Source: Gammaproteobacteria bacterium
GTDB lineage: Bacteria > Pseudomonadota > Gammaproteobacteria > UBA12402
NCBI GenBank assembly: GCA_028282395.1
Contig: JANQHY010000195.1
Coordinates: forward strand, 1-9,851
DNA: 9,851 bases
Direction of reading: 5' to 3'
This document shows positions 5,932 through 9,851 of the stretch, in pieces (position 1 is the first letter of the stretch; each line of letters begins with the position of its first letter). The notes beneath the pieces are model-generated. The model saw nothing but the letters and a program-made list of their open reading frames with translations, did not search any database and was not told the DNA's origin. The translations under genes and the position numbers were made by a program.

Positions 5932-6137
5932 CGGTATCACTTATCTGGGAAATGATTATTTGTTGTGTCGGCTTGTTCGGTGCGGGAATATATAGCCACA
6001 TCATACCTCAACGTTAAGCTGGATAGGGTTACTTATATTGTGCCAATATATTTAACAATCATGGTTGCTATAGTGATCGATAACCCGCATCATGTAAAGG
6101 TTGCTGAGTAAGAGAAAAATGTAAATAGATTAATACG
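5932..6137 (+). other. rppH-ptsP spacer with short open frames, possible gene remnant
   Basis: The 206-bp gap has no clear hairpin terminator. ATG 5952 opens a 21-codon hydrophobic peptide (MIICCVGLFGAGIYSH...), ending at 6017. In the next frame an overlapping open stretch, 5956-6111, ends with a second hydrophobic segment (YIVPIYLTIMVAIVI) followed by a polar tail. A single +1 shift would join them into a small two-helix membrane protein, so this may be a frameshifted remnant. No ribosome binding site is convincing, and chance open frames are equally possible. Confidence 0.25.
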
Positions 6138-8414
6138 ATGTTAGAGATACTGCGTAGGATTATTGAAGAGGTAAACAGTGCTGAAAATTTGCAGGAGGCG
6201 CTGAAGATTATTGTTGCCCGTATTAGTGACGCAATTAAAGTTTCATCGTGTACCATTTATCTGATTGATCATCAGCGGCGCTGCTTTACCTTGAGTGCTG
6301 CAGTTGGCCCCTATGAAAAATTAGTAGATCGCGCCACCATTCCATTAGAAAAAGGAATTGTTAGTTTAGTTGTTGAGCGTGGTGAACCGATTAATTTACA
6401 GGATGCACGTCAGCATGAACGTTATACCCCAATATTAGTTGATGGTATTGAACGCGATCATGGTTATCTTGGTGTGCCAATCCAACAACAGCAACGCATG
6501 GTAGGAGTATTAGTGGTGCGTCAGGAGGAGAAAGCAAGTTTTGACGAATCAATTGAGGCATTTCTTATTACCATCTCCTCACAGTTAGCTGGTGTCATTG
6601 CCCAAGCAGAAGCCTCTGGGAAGATTAATAAACTGTTTAGTGTTCAACGTAGTCGAGAAGGTGCGTTATTAAAAGGGCTAACCAGTGTTCCAGGCGTTGG
6701 TATTGGTCATGCAGTGGTAGTTTTTCCGCCGGCAGATCTTGACGCAGTCCCTGATCGTAAAATTGAGCCAGAAGAGGTTGAGACGGAGTTAACGCAATTT
6801 CGTGAAGCATTGCGAATGGCGCGTGATGAAATGCGCGTACTGGCTGAACGCTTAGGGCCAAGTTTACCCACCGCAGAAAAGGCATTGTTTGATGCTTATC
6901 TCAAGTTACTTGATAGTCATACCTTGATTAATGATATTGAGCAAACAATTCAGTCCGGTATATGGGCGCAAGGTGCGTTAAAGCGTACCATCAAACAGCA
7001 TATCCTTAAATTTCGTGGAATGGAAAATGAGTATTTGCGTGAGCGTGCAAATGATCTTGAAGATTTAGGCCGCCGTATTCTCTGTCACCTGCAGGGAGAG
7101 AGTCAGGAGAAGGTTGATTACCCAAGAAAAACTATTTTAGTTGGTGAAGAGGTGAGTGCATCTGATCTTGCTGAGGTGCCTTCGGGGCAACTCTGTGCAG
7201 TGGTTTCAATGCGTGGTTCAGCTAACTCACATGTTGCTATTTTAGCGCGTGCTTTAGGTATTCCGATGGTGATGGGTGTACAGGATCTACCGGTTTCGCA
7301 GTTAGAAGATCGTCCGGTAATTGTTGATGGTTACTGTCATGAAGTTTATGTTGCACCAAAAAAATCTTTACTAAAAGAGTACAAAAAACTTGAGATTCAG
7401 GAGCAAGAACTTAATCAAGAATTAGAGGAGTTGCGTCAGCAACCAGCAGAAACTCAAGATCACTATCGTATTTCACTGCATGTGAATACTGGATTGATGG
7501 CTGATGTCAGTCGCTGTTTAACAGTTGGTGCTGAAGGCGTTGGACTTTTCCGTACGGAAGTGCCATTTATGGTGCGTGATAGTTTTCCCACCATTGATGA
7601 GCAGCGAATTATTTATAAACAGCTATTAAGTGCTTTCGCACCGTTACCAGTCACCATGCGTGTACTCGATGTTGGCGGTGATAAACAGTTGCCCTATTTT
7701 CCTATTGATGATGAAAACCCTTTTCTTGGCTGGCGCGGTATTAGAATACTCCTTGATCATCCAGAGATTTTTCGTAGTCAGATTCGTGCAATGGTGCGTG
7801 CTAGCACTGGTTATAATAATTTGCAGGTGATGCTGCCAATGGTTGGAGATGTTGCTCAAGTCGAACAAGCAATCGATCTTATTGAGCAGGTTTGCAAAGA
7901 TGCGAGCCAAGAAAATGATAGTGTGACTAGACCTAAAATTGGAATTATGGTGGAAATTCCGTCAGCAGTTTATCAGGCACGTGCATTAGCAAAACGGGTT
8001 GATTTTCTCTCTGTCGGGAGTAATGATTTAACACAATATGCTTTGGCGGTCGATCGTAATAACTCTCGTGTTGCATCCCTGTATGACTCTCTCCATCCGG
8101 CAGTCCTTTATCTGCTGCAGGAGGCCGTAAAGAGCGCGCACAGTGAAGGAAAGCCGATTAGTATTTGTGGTGAAATGGCGGGTGATCCTGTATCGGTTGT
8201 ACTGCTATTAGCGATGGGGTTTGATACGTTGAGTATGAGCGCCTCGTCCTTACCGCGAATTAAATGGGTAATTCGTAACTTTAAGATGAGTCATGCTAAG
8301 GCGCTACTAAAAGATGTGTTGGCAATGCCGGCCGGTGGCGCGATTCGCCAGTATTTGACTGCAGCACTTGATGATGCCGGGTTAGGTGGCTTAATCCGTG
8401 CTGGTAGAAATTAA
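6138..8414 (+). CDS. ptsP: PtsP, enzyme I of the nitrogen phosphotransferase system (EI-Ntr)
   Basis: The 758 residues match EI-Ntr (about 750). An N-terminal GAF domain (about 17-155, with GYLGVPI and SQLAGVIAQAE) marks it as PtsP rather than sugar-PTS enzyme I. A linker and the HPr-binding domain follow (about 185-305), then the mobile histidine domain with SANSHVAILARALG, phospho-acceptor H365. The C-terminal PEP-binding barrel (about 440-735) shows GVGLFRTEVPFM, DVGGDKQLPYF, GWRGIR, MVEIPSA, SVGSNDLTQY and ICGEMAGDP with catalytic C677. It takes phosphate from PEP and passes it to NPr and then EIIA-Ntr, linking nitrogen and carbon status to regulation; the GAF domain senses glutamine in characterised cases. 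It is cytosolic. No strong ribosome binding site precedes the ATG. All key residues seem intact. Confidence 0.96.
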   Translation: MLEILRRIIEEVNSAENLQEALKIIVARISDAIKVSSCTIYLIDHQRRCFTLSAAVGPYEKLVDRATIPLEKGIVSLVVERGEPINLQDARQHERYTPILVDGIERDHGYLGVPIQQQQRMVGVLVVRQEEKASFDESIEAFLITISSQLAGVIAQAEASGKINKLFSVQRSREGALLKGLTSVPGVGIGHAVVVFPPADLDAVPDRKIEPEEVETELTQFREALRMARDEMRVLAERLGPSLPTAEKALFDAYLKLLDSHTLINDIEQTIQSGIWAQGALKRTIKQHILKFRGMENEYLRERANDLEDLGRRILCHLQGESQEKVDYPRKTILVGEEVSASDLAEVPSGQLCAVVSMRGSANSHVAILARALGIPMVMGVQDLPVSQLEDRPVIVDGYCHEVYVAPKKSLLKEYKKLEIQEQELNQELEELRQQPAETQDHYRISLHVNTGLMADVSRCLTVGAEGVGLFRTEVPFMVRDSFPTIDEQRIIYKQLLSAFAPLPVTMRVLDVGGDKQLPYFPIDDENPFLGWRGIRILLDHPEIFRSQIRAMVRASTGYNNLQVMLPMVGDVAQVEQAIDLIEQVCKDASQENDSVTRPKIGIMVEIPSAVYQARALAKRVDFLSVGSNDLTQYALAVDRNNSRVASLYDSLHPAVLYLLQEAVKSAHSEGKPISICGEMAGDPVSVVLLLAMGFDTLSMSASSLPRIKWVIRNFKMSHAKALLKDVLAMPAGGAIRQYLTAALDDAGLGGLIRAGRN

Positions 8415-8473
8415 CTAACTGTTGTCCTATACATAACCTCCCCCGCTGTTTCCTACATTCAATCTGTCCTGTC

Positions 8474-8494
8474 GCCCCGCGGACAAGCCGCGAG
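8474..8494 (+). repeat. Intergenic GC-rich repeat, copy C
   Basis: CGCGG-ACAAG-CCGCG (8478-8492) forms a perfect 5-bp stem with a 5-nt loop and shares CGGACAAGCCGCG with copy B. It lies about 64 bp after the ptsP stop, between the convergent ptsP and ssb genes. No T run follows on either strand, so it is not a standard intrinsic terminator. The remainder of 8415-8575 shows nothing else I can support. Confidence 0.6.
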
Positions 8495-8575
8495 AGCATG
8501 ATGTGAGCGTGGAACGACTATTTTTGTTTTCAACACTGCGCAGAAAGCTAGAAAGCAATGCAGGCGCCCATTTTG

Positions 8576-9049
8576 TTAAAATGGGATGTCGTCATCAAAG
8601 CCGCCGTCAGTTGCCATTGCAGCTGCAGGTTGTTGTTGCGGTGGTGCAGCAGGTTGGCGCGGTGCTTCAGCATAGGGTTCTCTACCGTCCCCTGCAGGCA
8701 TGCCGCCGCCACGGCTATCGAGCATTTGCATAGTATTGGCAATGACTTCGGTGGTATAGCGATCGTTACCGTCACGGTCTTGCCATTTACGCGTCTGTAG
8801 ACGGCCTTCAACATAGACTTTGGAGCCTTTCTTCAAATATTGGCCGGCAATTTCAGCCAGGCGGTCAAATAGAGAGATACGGTGCCACTCAGTGCGCTCC
8901 TGCATCTCGCCGCTTTGTCGATCTTTCCAACTTTCACTGGTAGCTAAGCTAAGCGATGTCACTGCTTTGCCGCTTGGCAGATAACGGACTTCAGGGTCGG
9001 CGCCCAGGTTGCCAATCAGAATCACTTTGTTAATACCTCTACTAGCCAT
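8576..9049 (-). CDS. ssb: Single-stranded DNA-binding protein
   Basis: SSB binds single-stranded DNA as a homotetramer during replication, recombination and repair. The 157-residue product has the classic OB-fold domain (about 1-110): [60 protein letters not shown] and [16 protein letters not shown] flexible Pro/Gln/Ala/Gly-rich linker follows, and the conserved acidic tail FDDDIPF at the end docks partner proteins. The ATG at 9047-9049 is preceded by AGAGGA. It lies 31 bp after the end of the MFS transporter gene on the same strand, so the two are probably cotranscribed. Nothing is missing. Confidence 0.97.
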   Translation of the reverse strand: MASRGINKVILIGNLGADPEVRYLPSGKAVTSLSLATSESWKDRQSGEMQERTEWHRISLFDRLAEIAGQYLKKGSKVYVEGRLQTRKWQDRDGNDRYTTEVIANTMQMLDSRGGGMPAGDGREPYAEAPRQPAAPPQQQPAAAMATDGGFDDDIPF

Positions 9050-9080
9050 ATTTTTTTCCTCTCATAGTTTACTTTTTGAT

Positions 9081-9851
9081 TTAACGATGTATTGATACTG
9101 TAATAGATTGCAGATCCTCAAATTTAACAATTTTACGATCAATCTTCAAGTAGGCAACCTCGGATTGATAGTCAACAACTGCCTCAATCACCCCGGGAGC
9201 TGAGCGCAGCTGTGTCTGCAGGCGGATAGCATCTGATTTGTGCATCGGGCCGATATGCATGATATAGCTACTGACATAACGTGGCTCTTTCATGGCAAAG
9301 GAGATGAGTAGCCAGAGTGCTGAGAGGATGGCGCTGAACAGGAAAACACCGGTAATGTCATGAAAGTGCAGAAAAGTGCCGCCAATGGTACCGCCAATGA
9401 ACATACCAAAGAATTGGGCAGTGGAGTAGACGCCAAGAGCAGTGCCTTTACAGCCGGCTGGGGCAATTTTGGAGATCAGTGATGGAATCAGGGCTTCGAG
9501 GACAATAAGTGCGGTAAAGAAACAGAACAGTGAAATAGACATGAAAAGGTAGGAGTGTTCCCATATCAGTAGCAGTATCTGTGTCATCAGAATTGTAAAA
9601 ATCGCTAATAAATAAATCTGTTTTATACGCTGCTTTTTCTCGGCAATAATGACAAAAGGAATCATAAAGAGAAAGGCCGGCATCAGCGCTGCGAGGTAGA
9701 TAAGGCCATGATACTCAATGGAGAAATTAACAATACGGGTGATGGCAATAGGAATGGCAATAAAGGACGAGGTTAAAATAGCATTGAGCATAAAGATGCT
9801 CAGATTTTGTAGAAGAAGCTCTCTGTTGCGAATGATGTCGTAGATGTGAAC
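9081..9851 (-). CDS. MFS transporter, YajR-like, C-terminal part
   Basis: The open frame enters from the right edge and gives 256 residues with no stop; ATG 9791 is internal, since the frame continues upstream and the first half of the transporter lies outside. The visible part holds about six membrane helices, i.e. the second MFS half, with LIYLAALMPAFLFMIPFVII and KGTALGVYSTAQFFGMFIGGTIGG. A soluble tail follows (about residues 195-256), containing APGVIEAVVDYQSEVAYLKID. That tail matches the ferredoxin-like YAM domain of E. coli YajR (GVxxV-x-AYLKxD-x-K). YajR is an inner-membrane, proton-driven drug:H+ antiporter family member; the substrate is not known from the sequence. ssb follows 31 bp downstream. 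An MFS gene next to ssb also occurs, as I recall, in Legionella and Coxiella. Confidence 0.88.
   Translation of the reverse strand, partial: VHIYDIIRNRELLLQNLSIFMLNAILTSSFIAIPIAITRIVNFSIEYHGLIYLAALMPAFLFMIPFVIIAEKKQRIKQIYLLAIFTILMTQILLLIWEHSYLFMSISLFCFFTALIVLEALIPSLISKIAPAGCKGTALGVYSTAQFFGMFIGGTIGGTFLHFHDITGVFLFSAILSALWLLISFAMKEPRYVSSYIMHIGPMHKSDAIRLQTQLRSAPGVIEAVVDYQSEVAYLKIDRKIVKFEDLQSITVSIHR

Noticed and set aside
8503..8733. Plus-strand open frames across the ssb region
   Set aside because: They are antisense shadows of ssb, produced by its Gln/Pro/Ala-rich linker codons.
1..9851. CRISPR array, tRNA, rRNA, transposase or phage genes
   Set aside because: No regularly spaced repeat series, tRNA or rRNA-like sequence, or recognisable transposase or phage protein was seen on either strand.

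Overview
The window looks like chromosomal DNA of a gammaproteobacterium in or near the Legionellales (Legionella, Rickettsiella, Coxiella and relatives). Housekeeping genes (rsmI start, rppH, ptsP, ssb, a YajR-type transporter) are of gammaproteobacterial type, and the rppH then ptsP order is seen widely in that class. The pointer to a host-associated Legionellales member is a 464-residue protein with N-terminal ankyrin repeats and a C-terminal cysteine-protease-like motif set. In size and layout it resembles the Legionella core effector AnkH/LegA3. Base composition is moderately AT-rich, and TTG and GTG starts are used. The placement is inference, not the result of a search.

Layout: 1-69, start of rsmI on the minus strand, running off the left edge. 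246-809, a LOG-family phosphoribohydrolase. 965-1330, a small unrecognised protein with a good ribosome binding site. 1331-1704, a gene-poor stretch holding an inverted pair of a 29-bp GC-rich repeat; a third, shorter copy lies after ptsP. 1705-3114, a MATE efflux transporter. It converges on a two-gene minus-strand unit, 5091 down to 3135: a 174-residue acidic, disordered, internally duplicated protein, then the ankyrin protein 37 bp downstream. The 342-bp divergent region 5092-5433 carries four alternating CTTGC/GCAAG segments and a T8 run, laid out like a transcription attenuator just upstream of rppH. 5434-5931 is rppH (RNA pyrophosphohydrolase) and 6138-8414 is ptsP (EI-Ntr). At the right end, on the minus strand, the 3' part of a YajR-like MFS transporter is followed 31 bp later by ssb.

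Most genes are ordinary core genes: RNA 5'-end processing (rppH), nitrogen-PTS signalling (ptsP), DNA replication and repair (ssb), ribosome modification (rsmI). The accessory interest lies in three places: the putative effector pair at 3135-5091, the rppH leader, and the repeat-bearing stretch 1331-1704 beside the unknown small gene.
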